From contig CAVWDE010000008.1 of NCBI GenBank assembly GCA_963753685.1, forward strand, positions 124,001 to 188,000: a stretch of DNA of 64,000 nucleotides, given 5' to 3'. Numbering within the stretch: position 1 is the first letter of the stretch; every line of letters begins with the position of its first letter. The notes beneath the pieces are model-generated. The model did no database searches and had not been told where the DNA came from. It saw only the letters and a program-made list of their open reading frames with translations. Positions 25,132-38,618 of this stretch are shown piece after piece. The stretch is from DATAOG01 sp963753685 (GTDB taxonomy: Bacteria > Pseudomonadota > Alphaproteobacteria > Geminicoccales > Geminicoccaceae). A program made the position numbers and the translations under genes.

Positions 25132-26253
25132 CTGGTATCCCCTGCGTCCCACCCGCCAGACGAGCCCAGACGCACGCCGCTCTACGACCTGCACATCGAA
25201 CTCGGCGGCCGCATGGTCGAGTTCGCGGGCTGGACGCTGCCCGTGCACTATCCGGCCGGGATCATGGCCGAGCACCGGCACTGTCGGAGCGCGGCCGCCC
25301 TGTTCGATGTGTCGCACATGGGCCAGGTCCTGATCCGGGGCGAGGCTGCCGCCCGGGCGTTCGAGGGTCTGGTGCCGGCCGACGTCACCGGGCTCGCCCC
25401 GGGCCAGCTGCGCTATACGGTGTTCACCAACGACGCGGGCGGCGTGCTCGACGATCTGATCGTGGGCCGGGTCGAGGACGGCCTGTTCGTGGTCGTGAAC
25501 GCCGGCTGCCGGGATGCCGACCTCGCCCATATGCGGGCTGCCCTCGAGCCCGTCTGCACGGTCGACGAGCTGGCCGGGCGGGCTCTGCTCGCCCTGCAAG
25601 GGCCTGCGGCGGCCGCGGTCATGGCGCGCCTGGCTCCGCCCGCGACCGGGCTCGCGTTCATGCAGAGCGCGACGATGATGGTCGCCGGGCTGCCCGCCCA
25701 GGTCGCGCGCTCCGGCTATACCGGCGAGGATGGCTTCGAGATCTCGCTCGATGCGGCGTGCAGCGAGGCGTTGGCGCGCCGCCTGCTCGAGCAGCCCGAA
25801 GTCGAACCCGCCGGTCTCGGCGCGCGCGATTCACTCCGTCTGGAAGCCGGGCTTTGCCTCTACGGCCACGAGCTGTCGCCGGTGATCAGCCCGATCGAGG
25901 CGGGGCTCGCCTGGACGATTCCGAAGCGACGGCGCGTCGAGGGCGGCTTTCCGGGTGCCGCCATCATCCTCGAGCAGCTGGCGCAGGGCCCGCAGCGCAA
26001 CCTGGTCGGGCTGCGCCCCGACGGCCGGGCCCCGGCCCGCGAGGGTACGGCGGTCCAGGATGCCAACGGCCAGCCAATCGGCGCGATCACGAGCGGCGGC
26101 TTCGGGCCCAGTGTCGACGGGCCGATCGCGCTCGGCTACGTGGCGAGCGCGCAGGCCGCGCCCGACAACGTCGTGCAGCTCGTGATCCGCGGCCGGCCCC
26201 ATCCGGCCCACCTCGTTAAGCTGCCGTTCGTCGCCCACCGCTATAAGCGCTGA
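25132..26253 (+). CDS. gcvT: glycine cleavage system aminomethyltransferase (T protein)
   Basis: About 373 residues. It moves the aminomethyl carbon from lipoylated H protein to tetrahydrofolate, releasing ammonia. Visible: RTPLYDLHIELGGRMVEFAGW, FDVSHMGQ, NDAGGVLDDLIV, SGYTGEDGFEI and RDSLRLEAGLCLYGHE. No ATG or GTG occurs in frame between the riboswitch and the conserved RTPLYDLH. The best start is CTG 25132, eight bases after a GGAGG box; TTG 25117 lies inside the hairpin. First gene of gcvT-gcvH-gcvP. Confidence 0.93.
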   Translation: MVSPASHPPDEPRRTPLYDLHIELGGRMVEFAGWTLPVHYPAGIMAEHRHCRSAAALFDVSHMGQVLIRGEAAARAFEGLVPADVTGLAPGQLRYTVFTNDAGGVLDDLIVGRVEDGLFVVVNAGCRDADLAHMRAALEPVCTVDELAGRALLALQGPAAAAVMARLAPPATGLAFMQSATMMVAGLPAQVARSGYTGEDGFEISLDAACSEALARRLLEQPEVEPAGLGARDSLRLEAGLCLYGHELSPVISPIEAGLAWTIPKRRRVEGGFPGAAIILEQLAQGPQRNLVGLRPDGRAPAREGTAVQDANGQPIGAITSGGFGPSVDGPIALGYVASAQAAPDNVVQLVIRGRPHPAHLVKLPFVAHRYKR

Positions 26254-26268
26254 CGGAGAGCCAGTGCC

Positions 26269-26646
26269 ATGTCCGACATCCGCTACACCAAAGATCACGA
26301 GTGGGTCCGCCCCGAGGGCGAGCTCGCCACGGTCGGGATCAGCGATCACGCCCAGGAGCAGCTCGGCGATGTGGTGTTCGTCGAACTGCCTCCGATCGGC
26401 AAGCAGGTCCGCCAGGGCGAGGCGCTCGCGGTGGTCGAGAGCGTCAAGGCGGCGAGCGACGTCTACGCGCCGATCGGCGGCGTCGTGGCGGCGGTCAACG
26501 AGGCCCTGAACGACGATCCGGCCCTGGTCAACAGCGGCGCCGAAAGCACCGGCTGGTTCTGCAAGCTGAGCGGCGCCGATCGCAAGGAACTCGACCAGCT
26601 GATGGATGCCCAGGCCTACCAGGCCTTCGTCACGACGCTGGCCTGA
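26269..26646 (+). CDS. gcvH: glycine cleavage system H protein
   Basis: 125-residue carrier protein that shuttles the aminomethyl group on a lipoyl arm between P, T and L proteins. The lipoylation Lys is K60 in VVESVKAASD. N-terminal RYTKDHEWV and C-terminal GWFCKLSGAD are family hallmarks. It lies 15 bp after gcvT. Confidence 0.96.
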   Translation: MSDIRYTKDHEWVRPEGELATVGISDHAQEQLGDVVFVELPPIGKQVRQGEALAVVESVKAASDVYAPIGGVVAAVNEALNDDPALVNSGAESTGWFCKLSGADRKELDQLMDAQAYQAFVTTLA

Positions 26647-26673
26647 GCCGGACGCCCGGAGCGGGGAAGCGAC

Positions 26674-29577
<2,904 letters not shown>

Positions 29578-29698
29578 GGCGCAGCCGGAATCGCGCGTAG
29601 CCGCAGCTCCGGCGGCGCTGAGCGGCCGCCAACCGCGGCTGTCGTGAGCGCGGCAAAGTTCGCTTGCGCTCCGCGCCTTGACCTCAACCCAGGCCGGC

Positions 29699-30481
29699 TC
29701 AGTTCAGCGAGGCATGCTCGGAATCGGTGCCGGCGGCGCCCGCGTTCTGAGGAAAGGCGCAGGTCTGCGCGGTGACCTGGACGAACCAGCGATCACCGGC
29801 GACGACACTGAAACGGTACTCCCGCCCGTCAACCACCATCCGGTAATTGAGCGGGACGACGCCCTCGATGCTCGAGACCGCGCCGTTCAGGGTTCGAAAC
29901 TCGAGGCGGACCGGCAAGGCCGGATCGTACCAGTCCTCGGACAAGCCGTCCGGGTTGCGCGTCGGCTGTCCGGTCCCGGTCACGGTGATGCGGTCGTCGA
30001 AGCGGACGAAGCTGATCGGGCCGGTGCTGATCGGCGTGCGCGGCATGAAGCGCTTGGTCACCGGCTGCGCGTCGCAGCTCACCGGCGTGGCCGCGGCATC
30101 GATCAGAAAGGCGAGCCGGTCGGGGTCGACGCCGGCTTTCAGCTGCGCCTGGACCCGCTGCAGCAGCGAGGCGAGCTCGCCCTGGGGCACTTCCTCAGCG
30201 TAGCGGCGGCGCAACTCTTCGAGCGCGCGGTCGGTCTGATCGGAGCGCTGCGTGGTCAAAGCCAGCTGATCGCGGAGATCGAGATTGCTCTGCTGGAAGC
30301 GCGCCAGATCGGCCTCGAGCTTCTCGGTCCGCGCCTGAGTCGCCGACACCCCGATCTGGTAGCCGTAGCCGCCGACGGTGACGACGATGAGAACCGCCAT
30401 CACCGCGCGGATCAGGCGCCACTGAAGCGTCCGCCGGCGCCGGCGCCGGCTGTCGCCGAAGGTCGAGGAGCCGAGGCTCAT
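29699..30481 (-). CDS. membrane-anchored coiled-coil protein, hypothetical
   Basis: 260 residues: a very basic N-terminus (SRRRRRRTLQWR), one membrane helix (about 25-45, VMAVLIVVTVGGYGYQIGV), a periplasmic coiled coil (about 50-120, KLEADLARFQQSNLDLRDQL) and a C-terminal beta-rich domain with two conserved Cys (VSCDAQP, QTCAFPQ). I do not recognise the family; a cell-envelope role is inferred from topology. Its start overlaps the stop of ppsR by 4 bp, so the two are cotranslated. Confidence 0.72.
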   Translation of the reverse strand: MSLGSSTFGDSRRRRRRTLQWRLIRAVMAVLIVVTVGGYGYQIGVSATQARTEKLEADLARFQQSNLDLRDQLALTTQRSDQTDRALEELRRRYAEEVPQGELASLLQRVQAQLKAGVDPDRLAFLIDAAATPVSCDAQPVTKRFMPRTPISTGPISFVRFDDRITVTGTGQPTRNPDGLSEDWYDPALPVRLEFRTLNGAVSSIEGVVPLNYRMVVDGREYRFSVVAGDRWFVQVTAQTCAFPQNAGAAGTDSEHASLN

Positions 30482-31353
30482 GATGCCGGCTCAATCATGG
30501 TGGGCGGCACGACCTCGGTGCGGTGGCGCGCCTGCACCAGCTGAAAGATCGCGGCCGCGGTCTCCTCGACCGAGCGCCGCGTGACGTCGATCACCGGCCA
30601 GCCGTGGCGGGTGAACAGACGCCGCGCGTAGACCAGCTCCGCCCGGACCCGCTCCAGCTCGGCATAGTCGGCCTCGAAACTCAACCCGCCCCCGGGCTGC
30701 CCCTCGAACTCCAGCCGCAGTTGCCGCAACCGGTTCATCCGGATCTGAACCAGCGGCTCGGGGCTGATCGTCAGACCAATCACCAGCGGGTGGCTCAGCG
30801 ACTCGAGCTCGGCCGGCAACGGGCAGTCCGGCACCACCGGGACGTTCGCGACCTTGATGCCGCGGTTGGCAAGATAGATCGAGGTCGGCGTCTTCGAGGT
30901 CCGTGAGACCCCGACCAGCACCACATCGGCCTCCTCGAGCTCCCAGGCACACTGCCCGTCGTCGTGGCGGAACATGAAGTTCATCGCCTCGATGCGCGAG
31001 AAATAGCCAGCGTCCATCGCATGCTGACGACCGATCTGCGGCCGCGTTTCGGCGCCGAGCAGCCTGGACAAGGCGCTGAACACGCCATCCAGGATCGCAA
31101 CGCAAGGCGTGTTGAGGTTGCGGCAACCTTCCTGCAACGCGTGCCGCAAGTCGCTCGATACCAGGGTGAAGATCACGACTCCCGGGAGCGCCTTGACCAT
31201 GCTCAGCACCTGATCGACCTGCGCCCGGGTGCGCACGAACGACCAGACGTGTTCGACCGGGACGACGCCGTCGAATTGTGAGACTCCTGCCCGAGCGACC
31301 GTGGTCACGGTTTCTCCGGTTGAATCCGAGACCAGGTGGAGATGCAGGCGCAA
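30478..31353 (-). CDS. ppsR: pyruvate,phosphate dikinase / PEP synthase regulatory protein (DUF299)
   Basis: 291 residues. Bifunctional ADP-dependent kinase and Pi-dependent pyrophosphorylase that switches PPDK or PEP synthase off and on. The N-terminus LHLHLVSDSTGETV, the P-loop-like GVSRTSKTPTSIYLANRG and PLVIGLTI are family signatures. I chose TTG 31353 because GGAGG stands five bases upstream and the N-terminus then fits; no ATG is near. In several alphaproteobacteria this gene borders the origin spacer opposite hemE, as here. Confidence 0.9.
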   Translation of the reverse strand: MRLHLHLVSDSTGETVTTVARAGVSQFDGVVPVEHVWSFVRTRAQVDQVLSMVKALPGVVIFTLVSSDLRHALQEGCRNLNTPCVAILDGVFSALSRLLGAETRPQIGRQHAMDAGYFSRIEAMNFMFRHDDGQCAWELEEADVVLVGVSRTSKTPTSIYLANRGIKVANVPVVPDCPLPAELESLSHPLVIGLTISPEPLVQIRMNRLRQLRLEFEGQPGGGLSFEADYAELERVRAELVYARRLFTRHGWPVIDVTRRSVEETAAAIFQLVQARHRTEVVPPTMIEPAS

Positions 31354-31746
31354 GGCGTCCTCCAAGGGGCCGGCTGTTGGCGAGTTGGGGATGCTCGCAT
31401 CCCATCGATATCTATACCCGCTCCCCAGGCAATGATGCCAACCAAAACTCCCCGTGCAGGACTTTGTCCCCATAGCGGGGACAGCTGCGGCAAGACCAGT
31501 CAGGCCAGGCCCTGATCGCAAACGATCCCCGCCACTCACAGCAGCCACGTCGTCCCTCATCCTGCCAGGCTTGCTAATGGTTGTCCGCTGTTTATCCGAG
31601 GGTCGGCTGATGGCAGGCGGCCACGTTGAGCGAGAGGTGGACAGTTCAGGGAGCAGCTCGCAATCCCCACTTTGAGCCCGCCTAAAGCAACTACTTCTTC
31701 TATAAAAAGAATTAAGAAAAGGTATGTTGGCTATGCGAGAAAGGTG
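31354..31746. other. ppsR-hemE spacer, candidate chromosome origin (oriC)
   Basis: Non-coding 393 bp between divergent ppsR and hemE. It holds DnaA-box-like elements (TTGTCCCCA at 31464, TTATCC at 31592, CTGTCCAC on the minus strand at 31638-31645), further TCCCCA hexamers (31422, 31664), an exact inverted repeat TGTCCCC-N5-GGGGACA (31465-31483) and an AT-rich tract at 31681-31745, unlike the GC-rich surroundings. The hemE-side location matches the mapped origins of Caulobacter and Rickettsia. None of the boxes is a perfect TTATCCACA, so this is a proposal. Confidence 0.55.
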
Positions 31747-32820
31747 ATGTTGGAAGCTACGCAACGGGCTAGCGAGCCCAATCCTGTGCTCAGGGTGCTA
31801 CGAGGGCTGCCGGTGAGCCGGCCGCCGGTCTGGCTGATGCGCCAAGCCGGGCGCTATCTGCCCGAGTACCGGGCGCTTCGAGCAGAGGCAAGCAGCTTTC
31901 TGGACCTGTGCTACACGCCCGCCTTGGCGGTCGAAATCAGCCTGCAGCCGGTCCGCCGGTATGCCATGGATGCGGCAATTCTGTTTTCCGACATTCTGGT
32001 GGTCGCAGACGCGTTGGGTTGTGCTGTGAGCTTCGTCGAAGGCGCCGGGCCGAGGCTGACGCCCATCCGCGACGCCGCCGGGCTCGCACGTCTGGATGGA
32101 GCAGGTCTGACCGCTCGACTGGCGCCGGTTTACGAGACGGTCAGCCGCCTGCGGCGCCGCCTCCCGGCAGAGACCGCCCTGATTGGTTTTGCGGGGGCGC
32201 CTTGGACGGTTGCTGCCTACATGGTCGAAGGCGAAGGTTCCAAGGAGTTCTATGCCGCGAGAGCGTTTGCGCGGCGCGAGCCCGAGGTGTTCGCCGGGCT
32301 GATCGATCTTTTGACCGAGGCGACGATCCGGCACCTGCGGGCGCAGATCGAGGCCGGCGCGGGCATTCTGCAGCTGTTCGACAGCTGGGCAGGCGTCCTG
32401 CCGGAGGACCAGTTCCAGCGCTGGTGTCAGGAGCCCGCGGCGCGCATCGTGCGCGCTCTCAAAAGCGAGCATCCGGAGGTGCCGATCATCGCATTTCCGC
32501 GCGGCGCGGGCTTGCAGTTGCAGGGCTTCGTCGCTGCCGTGCCAGTCGATGGTCTGAGCCTCGACACCGCGGTGCCGCCGGCTGCGTTGCGCCGCGCCCT
32601 GCCCGGCCTCTGCCTGCAGGGCAACCTCGATCCGGTCGCCCTGCTGACCGGAGGCAGCGCCATGCTCCGCGAAGCGGACCGGATTCTCGGGGCGCTCGCG
32701 AGCGGGCCGTTCATCTTCAACCTCGGGCATGGCGTGCTGCCCGACACCGATCCCGAGGCTGTGGCGGCCCTGGTCGGCCACGTCAGGTCGGTTCGGCTGC
32801 CGATGCCGGCCGCGCCGTAG
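31747..32820 (+). CDS. hemE: uroporphyrinogen decarboxylase
   Basis: 357 residues; converts uroporphyrinogen III to coproporphyrinogen III in haem and B12-branch tetrapyrrole synthesis. The signature RPPVWLMRQAGRYLPEYRALR lies near residue 25, followed by FSDILVVADALG, GFAGAPWTVAAYMVEG and the C-terminal FNLGHGVLPDTDPEAV. Start ATG 31747; the open frame continues upstream into the AT-rich tract with no family match. HemH, often next, is missing here, and hemJ follows. Confidence 0.94.
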   Translation: MLEATQRASEPNPVLRVLRGLPVSRPPVWLMRQAGRYLPEYRALRAEASSFLDLCYTPALAVEISLQPVRRYAMDAAILFSDILVVADALGCAVSFVEGAGPRLTPIRDAAGLARLDGAGLTARLAPVYETVSRLRRRLPAETALIGFAGAPWTVAAYMVEGEGSKEFYAARAFARREPEVFAGLIDLLTEATIRHLRAQIEAGAGILQLFDSWAGVLPEDQFQRWCQEPAARIVRALKSEHPEVPIIAFPRGAGLQLQGFVAAVPVDGLSLDTAVPPAALRRALPGLCLQGNLDPVALLTGGSAMLREADRILGALASGPFIFNLGHGVLPDTDPEAVAALVGHVRSVRLPMPAAP

Positions 32821-32946
32821 ATCTGAGCCTCATGACTCCAGGACGGGAGGCGGACGGTTGAACTTGGGGGCAGGCATGCCTATCTCGACCTTGGTTCGCT
32901 CCCGAGGGGGCGCGCGCGCCGGCGGCGCCGCGGGCGAGCAGAGCCC

Positions 32947-33378
32947 ATGACCGACCTTGCGCTTTGGTTCAAGGCATTGCACATCATGGCCTTCGCCGCC
33001 TGGATGGCGGGCTTGTGGTATCTGCCGCGGCTGTTTGTCTATCACAGCCAGGTTGCGCCCGGGTCCGAGGCTTCGGAGAAATACAAGGTCATGGAGCGAC
33101 GCCTGTTGCGCGGGATCGCCACGCCCGCGATGATGGCGACGCTCCTGTTCGGGATCAGCCTCGGGATCGTCCAGAGGGAGTGGACCCAAGGCTGGCTGCA
33201 TGCCAAGACGGCGCTGGTCTTGCTGTTGGTGGTGTGCCATGGCGCCATGGTCCACTTTGTCACCGCGTTTGCCGCCGATCGGCGACCGGCGAGCGAGCGC
33301 ATGTTTCGCTGGTTCAACGAGCTGCCAACCGTGCTGTTCATCGGCATCGTGATCTTGGCGGTTTTCCGGCCGTTCTAA
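32947..33378 (+). CDS. hemJ: protoporphyrinogen IX oxidase HemJ
   Basis: 143-residue inner-membrane protein with four helices and the family His residues H12 and H33 (LHIMAFAAWMAGLWYLPRLFVYH). RRLLRGIATPAM and the C-terminal LPTVLFIGIVILAVFRP also match. HemJ makes protoporphyrin IX in bacteria that lack HemG and HemY. It lies between hemE and rho, the usual alphaproteobacterial site, and may share a transcript with hemE across a 126-bp gap. Confidence 0.92.
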   Translation: MTDLALWFKALHIMAFAAWMAGLWYLPRLFVYHSQVAPGSEASEKYKVMERRLLRGIATPAMMATLLFGISLGIVQREWTQGWLHAKTALVLLLVVCHGAMVHFVTAFAADRRPASERMFRWFNELPTVLFIGIVILAVFRPF

Positions 33379-33605
33379 GTCGAGGCTGGGCTCGCACTTG
33401 TGATTCGGGCAAGATGGAGAGGCCGGCATGAGCCACGGTTTTACGTTTGACAGAGGTATCGGAATTGGCTAGGTACGACGAAGGCTCAGATCCGACGCGC
33501 AGTCACGATCCCACCCTTGTCGATCCGCACTCCCGCAGGCGCCGACCGTACGGCCGGCCGGAACGCCTGCCTGAGCGGGAGCTCGTCGAGCCTGGCGAGA
33601 CGGAA

Positions 33606-34922
33606 ATGCTCCAGGAGCCATCCACGACCCTGACCGAGCCCGAAGCCGGGGCCACCACCGGTTTCATGAACCTGTCCGAGCTCAAACGGCGCTCACCGGC
33701 AGAATTGCTGGAGTATGCCGAGGAGCTCGGGATCGAGAACGCGAGCACGCTCCGCAAGCCGGATCTCGTCTTCGCCACCCTCAAGCGGCTGGCCGAGACC
33801 GGCGTTCCGATCTACGGCGAGGGCGTCCTCGAGATCTTGCAGGATGGCTTCGGCTTCCTGCGCACGCCGGATGTCAACTACCTGGCCGGGCCCGACGACA
33901 TCTACGTGTCGCCGAGCCAGATCCGACGCTTCGGCCTGCGCACCGGCGACATCGTCGACGGCGAGGTCCGGGCGCCGAAGGAGGGCGAGCGCTACTTCGC
34001 GCTGCTCAAGGTCAATACGATCAACTTCGATCCGCCGGAGCGGGCGCGGCATCGGGTCCACTTCGACAATCTGACACCCTACTACCCGACCGAGAAGCTC
34101 AAACTCGAGGTCGAGGACTTGCCCAACAAGGACGTGAGCTGTCGGGTGATCGACTTGGTGGCGCCACTCGGCAAAGGCCAGCGCGCGCTGATCGTCGCCC
34201 AGCCGCGCACCGGCAAGACGATGCTGATGCAGAACATCGCCCACAGCATCGTCGCCAACCACCCCGAGGTGGTCCTGATCGTGCTGCTGATCGACGAGCG
34301 GCCCGAGGAGGTCACCGATATGGCGCGCACGGTCAAGGGCGAGGTCGTGAGCTCGACCTTCGATGAGCCGGCCTCGCGCCACGTTCAGGTCGCCGAGATG
34401 GTGAGCGAGAAGGCCAAACGCTTGGTCGAACATGGCCGCGACGTGGTGATCCTGCTCGATTCGGTCACCCGGCTTGCGCGCGCCTACAACACCGTCGTGC
34501 CCTCGTCCGGCAAGGTCCTGACCGGCGGTGTCGATGCCAACGCGCTACAGCGGCCGAAGCGCTTCTTCGGCGCGGCGCGCAACATCGAGGACGGCGGTAG
34601 CCTGACGATCATCGCGACCGCGCTGATCGACACCGGCTCGCGCATGGACGAGGTCATCTTCGAGGAGTTCAAGGGTACGGGCAACTCGGAGATCCAGCTC
34701 GACCGGCGTCTGGCGGACAAGCGGGTCTATCCGGCGATCGACATCAACAAGTCAGGGACGCGCAAGGAAGAACTGCTGGTCGACCGTGGCACCCTGTCCC
34801 GGATGTGGGTGCTGCGGCGGATCCTGTCGCCGATGGGCACGATCGACGCGATCGAGTTCCTGACCGACAAGATGCGTCTGACGAAATCCAATAACGAATT
34901 CTGGGACTCCATGAATTCCTAG
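33606..34922 (+). CDS. rho: transcription termination factor Rho
   Basis: About 438 residues. Hexameric RNA-dependent helicase that ends transcripts. N-terminal MNLSELKRRSPAELLEYAEELGIENAS is the helix bundle; the cold-shock-like RNA-binding part has GFGFLRTPDVNYLAGPDDIYVSPSQIRRF; the ATPase part has QPRTGKT, LLIDERPEEVTDM and the Q/R loops. Start uncertain: ATG 33606 gives a 20-residue leader, ATG 33666 begins exactly at MNLSELK, and an open frame reaches back to TTG 33447 with an unusual Arg/Pro-rich leader. Confidence 0.93.
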   Translation: MLQEPSTTLTEPEAGATTGFMNLSELKRRSPAELLEYAEELGIENASTLRKPDLVFATLKRLAETGVPIYGEGVLEILQDGFGFLRTPDVNYLAGPDDIYVSPSQIRRFGLRTGDIVDGEVRAPKEGERYFALLKVNTINFDPPERARHRVHFDNLTPYYPTEKLKLEVEDLPNKDVSCRVIDLVAPLGKGQRALIVAQPRTGKTMLMQNIAHSIVANHPEVVLIVLLIDERPEEVTDMARTVKGEVVSSTFDEPASRHVQVAEMVSEKAKRLVEHGRDVVILLDSVTRLARAYNTVVPSSGKVLTGGVDANALQRPKRFFGAARNIEDGGSLTIIATALIDTGSRMDEVIFEEFKGTGNSEIQLDRRLADKRVYPAIDINKSGTRKEELLVDRGTLSRMWVLRRILSPMGTIDAIEFLTDKMRLTKSNNEFWDSMNS

Positions 34923-34933
34923 CGGTTAGGCTG

Positions 34934-35341
34934 CTAGGTTCGTCTGCCGAAAAGTCTGCCAAAAAATCCTGGCCGAGGGCGCTCCTCGAGCCGGGTGAGG
35001 CGCTCGTCGAGCGAGCGCAGCACCTGACCGAGATCGGGCGGGGCATCGACGGTCGGCAGCTTCGGCCCGTCAGCGGCGCGCTTGTCGTTGGCTCGACCAA
35101 ACGCGACGATCGCCTCGGCGACCCAGTCGCCGACTGTCATGCCGCGGGCGGCGGCCGCGCGCAGCGCCATGTCGCGCACCGGCGGCGGCACGCCGCGGAC
35201 GGTCCAGCGCGCCACGGCGTCGTCGGAGGAGTTGGGCTGGCCACGGGCCCGGGACGGGCGGCCGCGGCGCCGGCGGGACCGGCGCGGGGCAGCCTCCTCG
35301 GCGTCCGCCTGAGCGGTCGCGGCGGCGAGATCGTCGCTCAT
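34934..35341 (-). CDS. small protein with a putative ribbon-helix-helix domain
   Basis: 135 residues. A disordered, Arg-rich start (PRRSRRRRGRPSRARG) is followed by RWTVRGVPPPVRDMALRAAAARGMTVGDWVAEAIVAF (about 45-83), which has the strand-helix-helix pattern of Arc/MetJ-type DNA-binding folds. The C-terminal part is a short coiled coil (LGQVLRSLDERLTRLEER). Function unknown; DNA binding is inference. It converges with rho, 11 bp apart, in a block of three minus-strand genes inserted in the rho-mnmE arm. Confidence 0.68.
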   Translation of the reverse strand: MSDDLAAATAQADAEEAAPRRSRRRRGRPSRARGQPNSSDDAVARWTVRGVPPPVRDMALRAAAARGMTVGDWVAEAIVAFGRANDKRAADGPKLPTVDAPPDLGQVLRSLDERLTRLEERPRPGFFGRLFGRRT

Positions 35342-35361
35342 GCCGTCATCGATCGGGTCCC

Positions 35362-36336
35362 CTACGGCAGGAGAACCGTCGAGCCTGTGGTCTTGCGGCC
35401 TTCGAGGTCGCGATGCGCGGCCGCCGCCTCGCGCAGCGGATAGCGTTGATTGACCCGGATCTCGACCGCGCCACGCTGCACGACGTCGAACAGCTCGGTC
35501 GCCGCCCTGACCAGATCCGCGCGCGCCGCAGTGTAGGTCATGAGGCTCGGCCGGGTCAGGAACAACGACCCCTTCTGGCCGAGGATCGCGGTGTCGATCG
35601 GCGGGATCTTGCCGGACGACTGGCCGAAGCAGACCAGCATGCCAAGCGGTGCCAGGCAGTCGAGCGAGCGCTGGAAGGTCGCCTGGCCGACCGAGTCGTA
35701 CACCACCGGCACACCCTTGCCGCCGGTCAGCTCGCGCACCCGGGCGACCACGTCGTCCTGATCGTAGCGGATCGGGTGATCGCAGCCGTGCGCCCTGGCG
35801 AGCTCAGCCTTGTCCGCACTACCGACCGTGCCGATCACGGTCGCCCCGAGGTGTTTGGCCCACTGGCAGGCGATCAGGCCGACGCCGCCGGCGGCCGCGT
35901 GAAACAGAATGGTCTGCCCGGACTCGACGCGGAAGGTACGTCGCAGCAGGTAGTGCGCGGTCATGCCCTTGAGCATCATCGCCGCGGCCTGCTCGTCGCT
36001 GATGCCATCCGGGACCACCACCAGCCGGTCGGCGGGGATCACGCGGCGCTCGGCATAGGCGCCGATCGGTCCGGCATAGGCGACCCGCTGTCCGACCTTG
36101 ACCTCGCTGACCCCGTCGCCCACCGCCTCGACCACGCCGGCGCCCTCCTGGCCGGCGACGAACGGCAGACCCGGCGGCGGATACAGACCGCTGCGGAAAT
36201 AGACGTCGATATAGTTGAGTCCGACGGCCGTCTGCCGGATCAGCGCCTGGCCGGGCCCGGGCGGTCCGACCTCGACCTGTTCGAACTTCAGGACTTCCGG
36301 GCCGCCCGTCTGATGCACCCGAATGACACCGGTCAT
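35362..36336 (-). CDS. NADPH:quinone reductase family oxidoreductase
   Basis: 324 residues, zinc-free medium-chain dehydrogenase (QOR type). Family elements: IRVHQTGGPEVLKFEQVEVGPPGPGQ at the N-terminus, GLNYIDVYFRSGLYP, GQEGAGVVEAVG, and the nucleotide site HAAAGGVGLIACQWAKHLGATVIGTVGS. It would reduce quinones or conjugated carbonyls with NADPH. Start ATG 36336 has a strong GGGAGG box 7 bp upstream. It is in the minus-strand block between rho and mnmE. Confidence 0.9.
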   Translation of the reverse strand: MTGVIRVHQTGGPEVLKFEQVEVGPPGPGQALIRQTAVGLNYIDVYFRSGLYPPPGLPFVAGQEGAGVVEAVGDGVSEVKVGQRVAYAGPIGAYAERRVIPADRLVVVPDGISDEQAAAMMLKGMTAHYLLRRTFRVESGQTILFHAAAGGVGLIACQWAKHLGATVIGTVGSADKAELARAHGCDHPIRYDQDDVVARVRELTGGKGVPVVYDSVGQATFQRSLDCLAPLGMLVCFGQSSGKIPPIDTAILGQKGSLFLTRPSLMTYTAARADLVRAATELFDVVQRGAVEIRVNQRYPLREAAAAHRDLEGRKTTGSTVLLP

Positions 36337-36439
36337 GGTCGCCCTCCCACGAGATGAAACTGTCGCGCGCCAAGCTAACGCGCCCGGCGCCGATCGCCAA
36401 GCGCGGCGGCCAGGACGCGCGGTCAGACACGTCGGACGG

Positions 36440-38479
<2,040 letters not shown>

Positions 38480-38618
38480 GGCTTGGTCCTGTCCGGGCAT
38501 CCTCGGGTCGCCAACGAGGCGGGATGAGTGCGATGCGACCGGCCCGAGCCGCCGGTTGGTGGCCTGGTCCTCTGGATATATAAGCGGGCCCCGGATTGAC
38601 AAAGCGCGCGGGGGCGCC

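Noticed and set aside
29578..29698. Possible tRNA or small RNA after gcvP
   Set aside because: GC-rich but no cloverleaf or conserved tRNA positions; nothing else supported.
34921..34940. CCTAGC...GCTAGG repeat at the end of rho as a terminator
   Set aside because: Stem of only six bases, long loop and no T-run.
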